From Tianweitania populi (lineage in GTDB: Bacteria > Pseudomonadota > Alphaproteobacteria > Rhizobiales > Rhizobiaceae), in NCBI RefSeq assembly GCF_014652875.1, contig NZ_BMZQ01000002.1, positions 806,001-870,000 of the forward strand: a DNA stretch of 64,000 bases, in the 5' to 3' direction. The notes below the pieces were generated by a model, which was not told where the DNA came from, did no database searches, and worked only from the letters and a program-made list of their open reading frames with translations. A program made the position numbers and the translations under genes. Every line of letters begins with the position of its first letter. Within the stretch, counting starts at the first letter, position 1. Shown here in pieces: positions 53,123 to 62,642 of the stretch.

Positions 53123-53806
53123 ATGCAGAAATCTGACGAGACGGCGATTGCTGACACACCGGGGCCGCGGCAGCGTGGACGTCCGCGTGCGTTCGATCGT
53201 GATGCGGCGCTTGGCAAGGCGGTGCGGTTGTTCTGGACACGCGGCTACGAGGCGACCTCGATCGCCGACCTGACGGCGGAACTTGGTATTGGTGCACCGA
53301 GCCTTTACGCTGCCTTTGGCTCGAAAGAGGCGCTTTATGCCGAAGCGCTGCAACGCTATGCCCGGGATAACGAGGCCTATGTCTGGGCCGCGTTCCGGGT
53401 CGCTGAGACGGCGCGCGGGGCGGTGTATTCGCTGCTGTCGGACTCGGCGGCCGCCCTTACCGGCTGCGTCGCCGATATCCCGCGCGGTTGCATGATCACG
53501 CTTTCCCAGGTTGGGAGTGAGGGGCATGAGGCGCTGGGCGAACTCGTTCGTGCGGCGCGGGCGCAGACCTTGGAGTGTCTCCTTGCGCGCCTCGACGCCG
53601 GTGCGGATGCAGGCGAGATCCCTGCGTCCGTCGATCGCCATGCGCTTGCCCGTTTTGTGCAGACCACGCAGGCCGGCATGTCCATTCTCGCGCGCGACGG
53701 TGCGAGCGGAGCCGAGCTTCAAGCCGTCGCCGATCTCGCGATGGACGCATGGGATGCCAGGCTGGCTGCGGCCAATAAGGTGTCGGAGCGCCCGAACGGT
53801 TCCTAG
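53123..53806 (+). CDS. TetR/AcrR family transcriptional regulator
   Basis: A 227-residue repressor. N-terminal HTH (about 20-68): GRPRAFDRDAALGKAVRLFWTRGYEATSI, then ADLTAELGIGAPSLYAAFGSKEALYAEAL, the TetR signature. The C-terminal ligand domain contains CVADIPRGCMITLSQVGSEG and resembles regulators controlling a divergent oxidoreductase. It sits opposite an SDR gene with a 26-base palindrome between, so it very likely represses both. The 3' end overlaps the convergent methyltransferase by 4 bases. Confidence 0.93.
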   Translation: MQKSDETAIADTPGPRQRGRPRAFDRDAALGKAVRLFWTRGYEATSIADLTAELGIGAPSLYAAFGSKEALYAEALQRYARDNEAYVWAAFRVAETARGAVYSLLSDSAAALTGCVADIPRGCMITLSQVGSEGHEALGELVRAARAQTLECLLARLDAGADAGEIPASVDRHALARFVQTTQAGMSILARDGASGAELQAVADLAMDAWDARLAAANKVSERPNGS

Positions 53807-54456
53807 CGGAGCGCCCAGACTGTCGTGCGCTTCACTTCCGCGTCTTCCAGGGCGCGGGTGACTGGGACTTCGTAGACGGCGCGCGACACCAGCCGGTCTT
53901 TCGGCAGATAGGAGCGGCCGGGGTCGCCGACGAGGACGGTAGCGCCGCGGGCGGCGAGGCGCTCGAACCAGGGCATCAGGCGCTGGGCGAAGGCTTGGTC
54001 GTAGAAGACGTCGCCGGCCAGAACGACGTCCCAACTGTCGTCGTGGTCGATCAGGTCGGTGATGGTGATGTCGATCGGGACAGCGTTGGCTTCTGCACTC
54101 AGGGCGATTGCGGCGGCGCAGAAGGGGTCGATGTCGGCGGCGAGGACGTGGGCAGCGCCGGCCTTGAGCGCGGCAATGCCGACCAGGCCGGAGCCTGAGG
54201 CGAAATCGAGCACGGTTTTGTCGCGAACGGTTTCCGGGTGATCGAGGATATAGCGGGCAAGCCCCTGGCCGCCGGCCCAGGCGAAGGCCCAGAAGGGCGG
54301 CGGCAGGCCGATTTCCTGAAGCTCGTCTTCGGTTCTCAGCCAGAGATCATGCGCTTCGGTGGCGAGATGCAGCTTGAGTTCCGGCACATGCGGGGGCGCG
54401 AGCAGTTCGGTGTTGGCGAGGATAAAGGCGCAGGCGCCTTCCGGCGTCAGCGCCAT
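53803..54456 (-). CDS. Class I SAM-dependent methyltransferase (ETFB lysine methyltransferase-like)
   Basis: A 217-residue methyltransferase. The SAM motif is VLDFASGSGLVGIAALKAGA (motif I), ADIDPFCAAAIALSAEAN (post I), and WDVVLAGDVFYDQ (motif II). The DPGRSYLP pattern near 180 and the PFWAFAWAGGQGLARYI segment resemble the METTL20/ETFB-KMT and nicotinamide N-methyltransferase-like (Nnt1) group, which methylates lysines on electron transfer flavoprotein beta; some alphaproteobacteria have active versions. Substrate here is inferred from that resemblance only. Last gene of the tsaD operon, 4 bases after the EVE gene. Confidence 0.85.
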   Translation of the reverse strand: MALTPEGACAFILANTELLAPPHVPELKLHLATEAHDLWLRTEDELQEIGLPPPFWAFAWAGGQGLARYILDHPETVRDKTVLDFASGSGLVGIAALKAGAAHVLAADIDPFCAAAIALSAEANAVPIDITITDLIDHDDSWDVVLAGDVFYDQAFAQRLMPWFERLAARGATVLVGDPGRSYLPKDRLVSRAVYEVPVTRALEDAEVKRTTVWALR

Positions 54457-54460
54457 CGTT

Positions 54461-54886
54461 TCAGTCCTCGAGCTCGCCCATGCGGCAGACTTCGGCCCAT
54501 TCGTCTGGCTTCACCGGCTGAACGGACAGGCGCATGGAGGTGACCAGCGACATATCGGACAGCTTGGGATTGGCCTTGATGGCCTTCAGCGTCACGGGCC
54601 TAGGCATGTCACGGACGGCGCGGATATCGACGCAGTCCCAGCGCGGATCCTCCGTGGTGGGATCGGGATGAGACAGGGCGCAGACCTCGACGATGCCGAC
54701 GATTTCGAGACCTTCGTTGGAATGATAATAGAAGCCGCGGTCGCCGATCTTCATGGCGCGCATGTGGTTGCGCGCGAGATAGTTGCGCACGCCGGTCCAT
54801 GTCTCGCCGGCTTCGCCCTTGGCCTTCTGCTGGTCCCAGGACCAGGTTTTCGGCTCGGACTTGAACAGCCAGTATTGCTCGCTCAT
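54461..54886 (-). CDS. EVE domain-containing protein
   Basis: A 141-residue single EVE-domain protein (THYN1 type). The family hallmarks are YWLFKSEPKTWSWDQ, TWTGVRNYLARNHMRAM, and GDRGFYYHSNEGLEIVGIVEV, ending in SDMSLVTSMRLSVQPV. EVE folds are related to YTH and PUA and are thought to recognise modified bases in DNA or RNA, which in bacteria links them to modification-dependent restriction or RNA functions. Standalone copies are widespread. It overlaps the yciI gene by 4 bases. Confidence 0.92.
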   Translation of the reverse strand: MSEQYWLFKSEPKTWSWDQQKAKGEAGETWTGVRNYLARNHMRAMKIGDRGFYYHSNEGLEIVGIVEVCALSHPDPTTEDPRWDCVDIRAVRDMPRPVTLKAIKANPKLSDMSLVTSMRLSVQPVKPDEWAEVCRMGELED

Positions 54887-55179
54887 TGCGCGTCCGGCTT
54901 ATTGAAGACCCAGTTCCAGCCGCGAATCTCGACGCTTTCGAACAGGCCGGCCTTGGCGTAGGGGTCGTTGGCGGCGAGCGCTTGGGCTTCTTCTAAACTG
55001 TCGGCTTCGACGATCACGATCGAGCCGGTGGGCTTGTTGTCTTCGCCGAGCGTCGGACCGGCCAGCACGAGCTTGTTTTCGGCATTGAGGGTGTTGAGGT
55101 AGTCGACATGGGCCGGGCGGTTGTCCATGCGGACAGCCAGATGACCCGGCTTGTCGGTGCAATAGATGGCGTAATTCAT
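54883..55179 (-). CDS. YciI family protein
   Basis: A 98-residue ferredoxin-like-fold protein of the YciI family: MNYAIYCTDKPGHLAVRMDNR, then PAHVDYLNTLNAENKLVLAGPTLGEDN and the LEEAQALAANDPYAKAGLFESVEIRGW end. The conserved His-Asp and Asp residues (PAHVDYL; DPYAKAGL) mark the pocket of this family, whose reaction is mostly unknown. It is coupled to the EVE gene (4-base overlap) and lies 47 bases after gpsA. Confidence 0.9.
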   Translation of the reverse strand: MNYAIYCTDKPGHLAVRMDNRPAHVDYLNTLNAENKLVLAGPTLGEDNKPTGSIVIVEADSLEEAQALAANDPYAKAGLFESVEIRGWNWVFNKPDAQ

Positions 55180-55226
55180 GGGCGATCTCCCTTATGCGGC
55201 TTCACTGATCCAAGAGCGGAAAGCGG

Positions 55227-56213
55227 TCAATCCGCTTCGTGCTTGAGCGGGCGTGTCATCAGCGCTTCCACCGCTTCGGCAATGCTGTGCTCGCCCTTCA
55301 GGATGCCATCCACGGCGGAGATGATGGGGGCGGCGATGCCGTGCTTGTGGGCGATGGCGGCGGCGATGGTGGCGGTTGCTACGCCTTCCGCGAGGGGCCG
55401 ATTGTCGAGCGGCTCACCACGGCCGAGCGCTTCGCCGTAAGCGAAGTTGCGGGACTGGCCGGAGCCGCAGGTCAGCATGAGATCGCCGAGGCCGGACAGG
55501 CCCATCAGCGTTTCGCCCTGCGCGCCAAGCGCTTCACCGATGCGGCGCAGTTCCACGAAACCGCGCGTGATGAGGGCGGCCTGTGCGCTGGCGCCGAGCC
55601 CGGCACCGCTGGCTGCACCGGCGGCGAGTGCCAGCACGTTCTTCAACGCGCCGCCGATTTCCACGCCGGTGAGATCATCGGCGGAATAACAGCGCAAGCG
55701 GGGGGTGGAGAGGTTGGCGGCAAGCGTTGCGGCAAGGTCGCGGTCACGGGCGGCGACGGTGACGGCGGTGGGAAGGCCGCGGGCGAGATCGGTCGCGAAG
55801 CTTGGGCCGGACAGGGCAGCAGGCGGATTGTCGGGCAGGGTGGCTTGCAGGACGTCAGAGGGAAGGCGGCCAGTGGTGCGCTCGATGCCCTTGGCGCAGA
55901 TCACGATCGGCAGGCCTGCCGGGATATGTTGGGCGAGGGATTGCAGGACGAGCCCAAGCGTTTGCGCGGGAACGACGGCGAGGATGGTGCCGGCATTTTG
56001 CAGGGCTTCGGCTGCCTCGGTTGTGGCACGCAGCGATGGATCGAGCGCGATGCCGGGGAGATAGCGCGGGTTTGCCGAGCCTTTGTTGATGGCGTTTACC
56101 GTCTCAGTATCGCGCGCCCATAACAGTGTGTCGCGGTTGGCGGCGGCGAAGGTGTTGGCGAGCGCGGTGCCCCAGGCGCCGCCGCCGAGAACGGTTATGC
56201 GCGATCCGTTCAT
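55227..56213 (-). CDS. gpsA: Glycerol-3-phosphate dehydrogenase [NAD(P)+]
   Basis: A 328-residue soluble enzyme reducing dihydroxyacetone phosphate to sn-glycerol-3-phosphate for phospholipid synthesis. N-terminal NAD-binding [18 protein letters not shown], the active-site lysine in CAKGIER and in [15 protein letters not shown], and the C-terminal GLGDLMLTC block are all present. It overlaps tsaD by 4 bases, an association common in alphaproteobacteria. Confidence 0.95.
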   Translation of the reverse strand: MNGSRITVLGGGAWGTALANTFAAANRDTLLWARDTETVNAINKGSANPRYLPGIALDPSLRATTEAAEALQNAGTILAVVPAQTLGLVLQSLAQHIPAGLPIVICAKGIERTTGRLPSDVLQATLPDNPPAALSGPSFATDLARGLPTAVTVAARDRDLAATLAANLSTPRLRCYSADDLTGVEIGGALKNVLALAAGAASGAGLGASAQAALITRGFVELRRIGEALGAQGETLMGLSGLGDLMLTCGSGQSRNFAYGEALGRGEPLDNRPLAEGVATATIAAAIAHKHGIAAPIISAVDGILKGEHSIAEAVEALMTRPLKHEAD

Positions 56214-57301
56214 GCCTTCGCTCCGCGCCGACCGGAACCGACCACCGGAGCCGATTGGGCGTCGAGGGGCCAGCGGGAGCGCGGCGCAAAGCGCATCGGG
56301 TCTTCGTGAGGGAGGCCGAGCGCCAGGCGTTCCGCACCGGCCCAGGCAATCATCGCGGCATTGTCACCGCACAGCTTGACCGGCGGGGCGACGAAGCGAA
56401 AGCCGTGGCGGGCGCAGAGATTTGTCAGGCCGCCGCGCACGGCCTGGTTGGCGGCAACACCGCCGGCGACCACGAGCGCGGGTTCGGCGGCATCGGGGAA
56501 CGTTTCGCGGAAGCGGGTGAGGGCGCGCGACACGCGGTCGTCCAGCGTGTCGACGATGGCGCGCTGGAAGGAGGCGGAGATGTCGGCGCGGTCCTGGGGC
56601 GACAAAGGCGCGATGGCGGTGGCGGCTTGGCGGACGGCGGTCTTGAGACCGGAAAAGGAGAAATCGAGCCGCTTTTCACCCTTCAGCGGGCGCGGAAAGG
56701 CAAAGCGGGTTTCGTCGCCATCACGGGCTGCGATCTCGACATTGGGTCCGCCGGGGAAGGGCAGGCCGATGAGTTTGGCGGTCTTGTCGAAGGCTTCGCC
56801 GAGCGCGTCGTCGATCGTGGTGCCCCAGCGCTCATAGTGGCCGACGCCCTTCACCAGAACGAGCTGGGTGTGTCCTCCGGACACGAGCAGCAGTAGATAG
56901 GGGAAAGCAACGCCGTTTGTGAGGCGGGCGGTGAGCGCGTGGCCTTCGAGATGATTGACGGGCAGAAGCGGCTTGTTGGCAGCGGCAGCGAGCGCCTTGG
57001 CGGTCATCAGGCCGACGATGAGGCCGCCGACGAGGCCGGGACCAGCGGTGGCGGCGACGGCGTCAATATCGGTGAGCGTCAGGTTGGCTTCTTCGAGGGC
57101 TGCGGCGACGATATCGTCGAGCGCTTCCACATGGGCGCGGGCGGCGATTTCCGGCACGACGCCACCAAAGGCTGCGTGATCGGCGATCTGGCTGAGCACG
57201 ACGTTGGACAGGATGGTGCCCTGCCCGTTGTCCTCACGCAGCACGACCGACGCGGCGGTCTCGTCGCAGCTCGTTTCAATGCCGAGGACGCGGATTGTCA
57301 C
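56210..57301 (-). CDS. tsaD: tRNA threonylcarbamoyladenosine biosynthesis protein TsaD
   Basis: A 363-residue ASKHA-fold enzyme transferring threonylcarbamoyl to A37 of ANN-decoding tRNAs, with TsaB and TsaE. The signature [16 protein letters not shown] is at the N terminus and the metal-binding HxxxH is [22 protein letters not shown] and [13 protein letters not shown] follow. The frame is open far upstream over hemC, but GTG 57301 ([11 protein letters not shown]) fits the family start. First gene of the leftward five-gene operon, divergent from hemC. Confidence 0.95.
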   Translation of the reverse strand: MTIRVLGIETSCDETAASVVLREDNGQGTILSNVVLSQIADHAAFGGVVPEIAARAHVEALDDIVAAALEEANLTLTDIDAVAATAGPGLVGGLIVGLMTAKALAAAANKPLLPVNHLEGHALTARLTNGVAFPYLLLLVSGGHTQLVLVKGVGHYERWGTTIDDALGEAFDKTAKLIGLPFPGGPNVEIAARDGDETRFAFPRPLKGEKRLDFSFSGLKTAVRQAATAIAPLSPQDRADISASFQRAIVDTLDDRVSRALTRFRETFPDAAEPALVVAGGVAANQAVRGGLTNLCARHGFRFVAPPVKLCGDNAAMIAWAGAERLALGLPHEDPMRFAPRSRWPLDAQSAPVVGSGRRGAKA

Positions 57302-57407
57302 GGGTTGGGCTCCATCATTGCCGCTGGCGGCGTTCCCCGGTAGGAGAAGCACAAAGACAAAGGCTCGGGTTTTTTCCCGAGCGCGCGTATCACGGACCGA
57401 GTTCATC

Positions 57408-58334
57408 ATGCAAACACAGCCCATCCGCATCGGCACCCGGGGCAGCGATCTCGCTCTTGCGCAGGCGCGGGAAACGCGGGCGCGGTTGATGGCGGCGCAT
57501 GGTTTGGCCGAAGACGCGTTCGAGATCGTGGTCATTACCACGACCGGCGACCGCATCACCAACCGGCCCCTCTCGGAAGTGGGCGGCAAGGGCCTGTTCA
57601 CGCTCGAAATTGAGGAAGGGCTGATCGAAGGCCGGCTCGATCTCGCCGTGCATTCGTCCAAGGACATGCCGACTGTTTTGCCGGAAGGGCTCGAGCTTTC
57701 CGCGTTTCTGCCGCGCGAAGATCCGCGCGATGCGTTTATCGGCAAGGCTGCGCCCACGATCGCCGGCTTGCCTAAGGGTGCGGTGATCGGTTCGGCCTCC
57801 TTGCGGCGGCAGGCGCTGTTGCGTCGGATGCGGCCCGATCTCAACGTGGTGCTGTTTCGCGGCAATGTGCCGAGCCGGCTGGCCAAGCTGGAAGCGGGTG
57901 AGGTGGATGCGACCTTGCTGGCGCAGGCGGGCCTGAAGCGACTCGGGCTGGAAGCGGCGACTACCGAGCTTTTGCCGCTCGACACATTCCCACCGGCACC
58001 GGGTCAAGGCGCGATCACCATCGAATCGCGGCGCGGCGACGAGCGGATCAACGCGATCCTGGCGCCGATCCATCATCGCGAGACCGGTCTGGCGCTGACG
58101 GCCGAGCGCGCTTTCCTCGGTGCGTTGGATGGGTCGTGCAAGACGCCGATCGCCGGGCATGCGGTGGTTGATGGCGACACGCTTTCACTGCACGGGATGA
58201 TCCTGACGCCGGACGGTACGGAAGCGCATGAAACGCGCGTCGATGGGTCCGTTGGCGATGTCGTGGCGGTGGGCGTTGAAGCCGCGCGGATCTTGCGCGA
58301 GCGCGCCGGACCGAGCTTCTTCACGACCTGGTAA
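57408..58334 (+). CDS. hemC: Hydroxymethylbilane synthase (porphobilinogen deaminase)
   Basis: A 308-residue enzyme that joins four porphobilinogen units into hydroxymethylbilane. [15 protein letters not shown] at the N terminus, [14 protein letters not shown] with the catalytic Asp, RREDPRDAF-type loop [30 protein letters not shown] and the dipyrromethane-binding Cys in [11 protein letters not shown] are all seen. ATG 57408. hemD follows after 6 bases. Confidence 0.96.
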   Translation: MQTQPIRIGTRGSDLALAQARETRARLMAAHGLAEDAFEIVVITTTGDRITNRPLSEVGGKGLFTLEIEEGLIEGRLDLAVHSSKDMPTVLPEGLELSAFLPREDPRDAFIGKAAPTIAGLPKGAVIGSASLRRQALLRRMRPDLNVVLFRGNVPSRLAKLEAGEVDATLLAQAGLKRLGLEAATTELLPLDTFPPAPGQGAITIESRRGDERINAILAPIHHRETGLALTAERAFLGALDGSCKTPIAGHAVVDGDTLSLHGMILTPDGTEAHETRVDGSVGDVVAVGVEAARILRERAGPSFFTTW

Positions 58335-58340
58335 ACGGCG

Positions 58341-59069
58341 GTGAGAAGGGCACGCGTTCTTCTCACGCGGCCCGAGCCGGGTGCGTCGCGCACGGCAAAG
58401 ACGCTGTTTCAGCGGGGCTATGAACCGATTGTGATGCCGCTGACGCAAGTGCGGGCGGTGGAAGGCGCGGGTCTTCCAACTGTTGTCGATTGTGTTGCCG
58501 TAACCAGCTCGAACGCCGTGCGCCATGCTTCGCCGGAGCTGATCGCGGCGCTGCGAGGGCGTCCGGTGTTCGCGGTCGGCGCACGAACGGCGGAGGCGGC
58601 GCGGGCAGCTGGGCTGAGCGATGCCGAAGATGCTGGCGGTACGGCGGCTCTGCTTGCGGCAACGCTGATTGCGCGCACGCAGGCCGATGCAAGGGTCGCC
58701 TATCTCTGCGGGACGCCGCGCAAGCCGGTTCTGGAGGCGACGCTGTTGGAGGCTGGGCGGCAAGTCCAAGTGGTCGAAACCTATGCGACGGTTCGTCTCG
58801 CTCCCGATCCGGCTGAACTGGACGCGTTGGCGCGGCACGGCTTTGATGCCGTTCTGGTTTACTCTGCCGAGAGTGCTGGAGCGCTGATGGATGTCTTCGG
58901 CAAACTTGAGCGCGCACTGTGGCGAAGCGCTGTCTTCGTGTGTCTGTCCGCCAATGTTGCTCAGGCCCTACCCGACGATCTGCGCATGGCCGTTGCCGCG
59001 ACACCGGATGAACCAAGCTTGCTCGCTCGCCTCGATGGACGTTTTGCAAGGCCATCCGGCCCGCATTGA
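58341..59069 (+). CDS. hemD: Uroporphyrinogen-III synthase
   Basis: A 242-residue enzyme closing hydroxymethylbilane to uroporphyrinogen III. The sequence is poorly conserved in this family; support is the start RVLLTRPEPGASRTAKTLFQRGYEP, VAVTSSNAVRHA, GARTAEAARAAG, and the FDAVLVYSAESA motif, along with position directly after hemC. GTG 58341. The next gene, a mitofilin-like protein, begins 125 bases later, the same order as in many alphaproteobacteria. Confidence 0.9.
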   Translation: MRRARVLLTRPEPGASRTAKTLFQRGYEPIVMPLTQVRAVEGAGLPTVVDCVAVTSSNAVRHASPELIAALRGRPVFAVGARTAEAARAAGLSDAEDAGGTAALLAATLIARTQADARVAYLCGTPRKPVLEATLLEAGRQVQVVETYATVRLAPDPAELDALARHGFDAVLVYSAESAGALMDVFGKLERALWRSAVFVCLSANVAQALPDDLRMAVAATPDEPSLLARLDGRFARPSGPH

Positions 59070-59194
59070 GCCGCGCCTGCGACTCCGGGCTTGCCGCCGC
59101 ACCCCTTTTCAGGTGACCCTCCTGTTCTAGATCGTGATATCGAAATGTTCGTCTGTCCGGCAGCGTGCCGAAAACCAGAGCGGAGACGGGAAGC

Positions 59195-60817
59195 ATGGTG
59201 AAAAAGCCGAGCACACGGCACTCAAAGAGCAGCCGGGAGCCCGTCACCATCGATCTGGATGCGTCAGAGGCCAAGATCGCGGCTTCGCCTGGCGATGGCG
59301 GTCCGTTTGAAGGCTCCCCCACAGGGGGCGCTTCTTCGTTCACCGAAACAGAAGGGACGGATCTCTCCGGCCAGCCGCAGCGCGGTCCAGCGACCCGGGC
59401 CGGCGAGGTGTATTCGGATGCGCAGGCCGATCGCACTGGTGGCGAGCCGTTCCAGTCCGAACCCTCGCTTGCCGATGAAGCGCTGGTCGACACGCATGCG
59501 GATTCGCCGATCCTGCATCTGGATGACGGCGATCAGCCGGCACAATCCACCAGCGACATGCTGCATGCAGATCGTCCGGCTGAAGATCGCGACACCATAT
59601 CCAGCCGGGAAACCGACAAGGAAACGGTGGTCGAAGCGGCCCCTGTTGAAACCCACAATCCCTACGAGACACCTGCCGCCTATGACGATCCAGAATACGA
59701 AAAGCCGCCCGTGCATCCAACCGCGGCAGCGTCCACGGTGACCGCCGAGCCTGCAACGCCGGCCCGTCGCGGAGCCGGGTTCGGTTCGCTTCTGGCAGCC
59801 GGTTTGATTGGTGGCGCCTTGGCGCTTGGCGGTTCGATGCTGCTGGGAAGCGGTCTTCACGACAATGATGCACCGGTAAGCGGCGGCGCTTCGACCGCCG
59901 ATCTGGAAGCCTTGCGCGCCGAGGTCGGCGAGCTTCAGGCTGCCCGCAACACGGCCCCGGTCGCGGCCGGCAATAGTGATGTTTCCGCCGAGATCGAGCA
60001 ACTGCGCACGCAAGTAGCGGCTTTGCAGCAGGGTGGCGGGGAAGGGTCAGGCGGGGGTGCGGATACGCAGGCACTCACCAGCCGCATCGACGAACTGGCC
60101 GCACAGGTGCAGCAGCTCAGCCAGAACGGCGGCGGCAGTGGACAGACGGTCGATCTGCAGCCGCTGAACGGCCGCATCGATGCGCTGGAACAGTCCCTGC
60201 AAGCGGCAAGCCAGGCTGCCAACCAGGCAGGCAGCGCGGATGAGCAACGCCTCACCGAATTGCAGCAGTCGCTTGCGACTTTGAGCCAGCGGGTGGAAGA
60301 GCGCGCCAACGATCCGCGTTTGGCGTTGGCGATCACTGCTTCGGCGCTGAAGGCGGCGATCGATCGCGGCCAGCCGTTCCAGACCGAGTTCGACGCTTAT
60401 GTCGCGGTGGCGCCCAATGCGCCGGAAGCCGACACGCTGCGTGGCATGGCCGCAAGTGGCGTGCCGACGCGGGCAGAAATCTCGTCAGAACTGACGGGGG
60501 CTACAAGCGCGATGGTGGCTGCCGGCAAGACCGAGCCGGAGAATGCCGGCGTGGTGTCGCGGCTGTGGTCGAGTGCGACCGATCTCGTGGAAGTTCGCCC
60601 GGTTGGCGCCAATGTTCAGGGCAATGAGCCCGGTGCGATCGTGGCTCGCCTGGAAGCCGCCGTGCAGGCCGGCGACTATGAAAAGGCGATTGCCGAATAC
60701 GATACGCTGCCGGCTGGCTCAAAGAGCGCCGGTGCCGACTTCATCGCCAAGGTCCGCGCCCGTCAGGCTGCGGACGATCTGGTCGGCAAGGCGCTTGCCG
60801 AAGCGCTCAAGGCCTGA
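59195..60817 (+). CDS. Mitofilin (MICOS Mic60)-like membrane protein
   Basis: A 540-residue protein with an acidic, disordered cytoplasmic N terminus (1-190), one transmembrane helix (about 195-217, GSLLAAGLIGGALALGGSML) and a long coiled-coil-rich periplasmic part. Near the C terminus, ARLEAAVQAGDYEKAIAEYDTLP resembles the mitofilin signature domain. Alphaproteobacterial Mic60 homologues lie between hemD and hemY and shape intracytoplasmic membranes in some species. Whether this species forms such membranes is unknown. The start used is ATG 59195; ATG 59165 adds ten residues. Confidence 0.85.
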   Translation: MVKKPSTRHSKSSREPVTIDLDASEAKIAASPGDGGPFEGSPTGGASSFTETEGTDLSGQPQRGPATRAGEVYSDAQADRTGGEPFQSEPSLADEALVDTHADSPILHLDDGDQPAQSTSDMLHADRPAEDRDTISSRETDKETVVEAAPVETHNPYETPAAYDDPEYEKPPVHPTAAASTVTAEPATPARRGAGFGSLLAAGLIGGALALGGSMLLGSGLHDNDAPVSGGASTADLEALRAEVGELQAARNTAPVAAGNSDVSAEIEQLRTQVAALQQGGGEGSGGGADTQALTSRIDELAAQVQQLSQNGGGSGQTVDLQPLNGRIDALEQSLQAASQAANQAGSADEQRLTELQQSLATLSQRVEERANDPRLALAITASALKAAIDRGQPFQTEFDAYVAVAPNAPEADTLRGMAASGVPTRAEISSELTGATSAMVAAGKTEPENAGVVSRLWSSATDLVEVRPVGANVQGNEPGAIVARLEAAVQAGDYEKAIAEYDTLPAGSKSAGADFIAKVRARQAADDLVGKALAEALKA

Positions 60818-60828
60818 GGACGCCCTTC

Positions 60829-62502
60829 ATGATCCGTCTTCTTGTCTTTCTGATTGCTGTTTTCGCCTTTGGTCTCGGCTTCACCTGGCTGGCCGACCGC
60901 CCCGGCGAAATGATGATGACCTTTGGCGGTTATCAGTATCGCGTGTCCTTGATGGTCGCGACCGTCACCGTGGTGGCGATCGTTGCCGGCGTGATGCTGC
61001 TTTGGTGGGTGCTCAAGGGTCTTTGGAGATGCCCATATACCGTCACGCGCTATTTCCGCACGCGTCGGCGCGACCGGGGCTATCAGGCACTGTCGACCGG
61101 CCTGATCGCGGCCGGCTCGGGCGATGCGGCCAAGGCCAAGTCGATGCGCAAGCAAGCGGCCAAGCTGATCAATGCCGACCAGGAACCGCTGGTACATCTG
61201 TTGGACGCGCAAACGGCGATGCTGGAAGGCGACCACGAAGGCGCGCGCAAGAAGTTCGAGGCAATGCTCGACGATCCCGAAATGCGGCTGCTGGGCCTGC
61301 GCGGGTTGTATCTCGAAGCTGAGCGCCACGGCGACCACGCGGCTGCCCGCCATTATGCCGGCCGTGCGGCTGCCGTGGCGCCGCAGCTTGCCTGGGCGTC
61401 CGACGCCACGCTGGAAGAAAAGGTCGCGCAGGGCGACTGGGATGCGGCGCTTAAGATCGTGGACGCGCAGAAATCCACCAAGCAGATCGACCGCGACGTG
61501 TTGAATCGGCGCAAGGCGGTGATGCTGACCGGCAAGGCGATGACGCTGTTTGAAAGCCAGTTCGATCAGGCCAAGGCGGCAGCCATCGAGGCCAACCGTC
61601 TGCAGCCAGAATTCGTGCCGGCAGCCGTGATTGCCGCGCGCGCTTATTTCCGTGGCGACGAGTTGCGCCGTGGCTCCAAGATCCTGGAGCATGTGTGGAA
61701 GCGCAATCCGCATCCGGAAGTGGCGCAGGCCTATGTTTTTGCTCGCCCCGGCAATTCCACGCATGATCGCCTGCAACGCGCGCAGAAGCTGCAGGCGCTG
61801 CGCACCAACAATGTGGAATCATCGCTTGTGGTGGCTCGTGCCGCCCTCGACGCCCGCGAGTTCAGGCTGGCGCGCGAACAGGCGGAGACCGCCCTGCGGT
61901 TGGAGCCGCGCGAAAGCGTGTATCTGTTGCTCGCTGATGTCGAAGAAGCGGATGTGCGCAACCAGGGCAAGATCCGCGAATATCTGTCCAAGGCCGTGCG
62001 CGCGCAGCGCGATCCGGCCTGGACGGCGGATGGCATGATCTTCGACACCTGGGCGCCGGTTTCGCCGATCAGCGGTCGCTTCGATGTGTTCGAGTGGAAG
62101 ACGCCGGTTGAACGCGCTGCGCCGGTGATCGAGGATCATCGGGACTTGGCTGAACAGGAGCCTGAACAGGCCGAGATCCACCCGGCGATCGTCAGCTTGC
62201 CGGTTGCCGTTGGCGCGCCGCCGCCGACTGTGGTGGACGCCACGCAGCCTGTGGCCGAAGCTGAGATCGAGCCGACTGTGGTTGAAGAGCCTGCGCCGGT
62301 GAAAGCCGTGGTTCAAGCCGAGCCTCAGCCGGAGGAGATTTCAGCGGAAGAAGCGTTTGCCGCGTCTGAAGCCGATCGCAGCATCGACGATGCGCAGCCG
62401 ATCGAGGATGACGACAAGCCGATCGCCTTGACGCGCCTTCCGGATGATCCGGGTGTCGCCGATGATGAGAAGAAGGAACCGGCGCGTTTCCGCCTGTTCT
62501 GA
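60829..62502 (+). CDS. hemY: HemY-like TPR membrane protein
   Basis: A 557-residue protein with the HemY_N domain: two transmembrane helices (about 2-20 and 42-63) and WWVLKGLWRCPYTVTRYFRTRRRDRGYQALSTGLIA, then tetratricopeptide-like helices (about 100-400) and an acidic tail from about 430. It is unrelated to the HemY protoporphyrinogen oxidase of Bacillus. Its role in heme synthesis is undefined, although in E. coli it ends the hemCDXY operon. It follows mitofilin by 11 bases in the hem operon. Confidence 0.9.
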   Translation: MIRLLVFLIAVFAFGLGFTWLADRPGEMMMTFGGYQYRVSLMVATVTVVAIVAGVMLLWWVLKGLWRCPYTVTRYFRTRRRDRGYQALSTGLIAAGSGDAAKAKSMRKQAAKLINADQEPLVHLLDAQTAMLEGDHEGARKKFEAMLDDPEMRLLGLRGLYLEAERHGDHAAARHYAGRAAAVAPQLAWASDATLEEKVAQGDWDAALKIVDAQKSTKQIDRDVLNRRKAVMLTGKAMTLFESQFDQAKAAAIEANRLQPEFVPAAVIAARAYFRGDELRRGSKILEHVWKRNPHPEVAQAYVFARPGNSTHDRLQRAQKLQALRTNNVESSLVVARAALDAREFRLAREQAETALRLEPRESVYLLLADVEEADVRNQGKIREYLSKAVRAQRDPAWTADGMIFDTWAPVSPISGRFDVFEWKTPVERAAPVIEDHRDLAEQEPEQAEIHPAIVSLPVAVGAPPPTVVDATQPVAEAEIEPTVVEEPAPVKAVVQAEPQPEEISAEEAFAASEADRSIDDAQPIEDDDKPIALTRLPDDPGVADDEKKEPARFRLF

Positions 62503-62642
62503 AGCTGAGGTCTCGTTAACCCTCACTGTGACTTCCGGGCCGCAGCCTGATCTTTGTTGCGAAGGGCACATTGCCGCCCTTGCCTTGCACCCATAGGTTT
62601 AACCCACCACACAACGGGCTTCGGCTCCCAGGGGTTAAGCGG

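Noticed and set aside
57302-57985. N-terminal extension of tsaD across hemC
   Set aside because: The conserved TsaD start is at [11 protein letters not shown]; the extension covers the hemC promoter and coding region in antisense.
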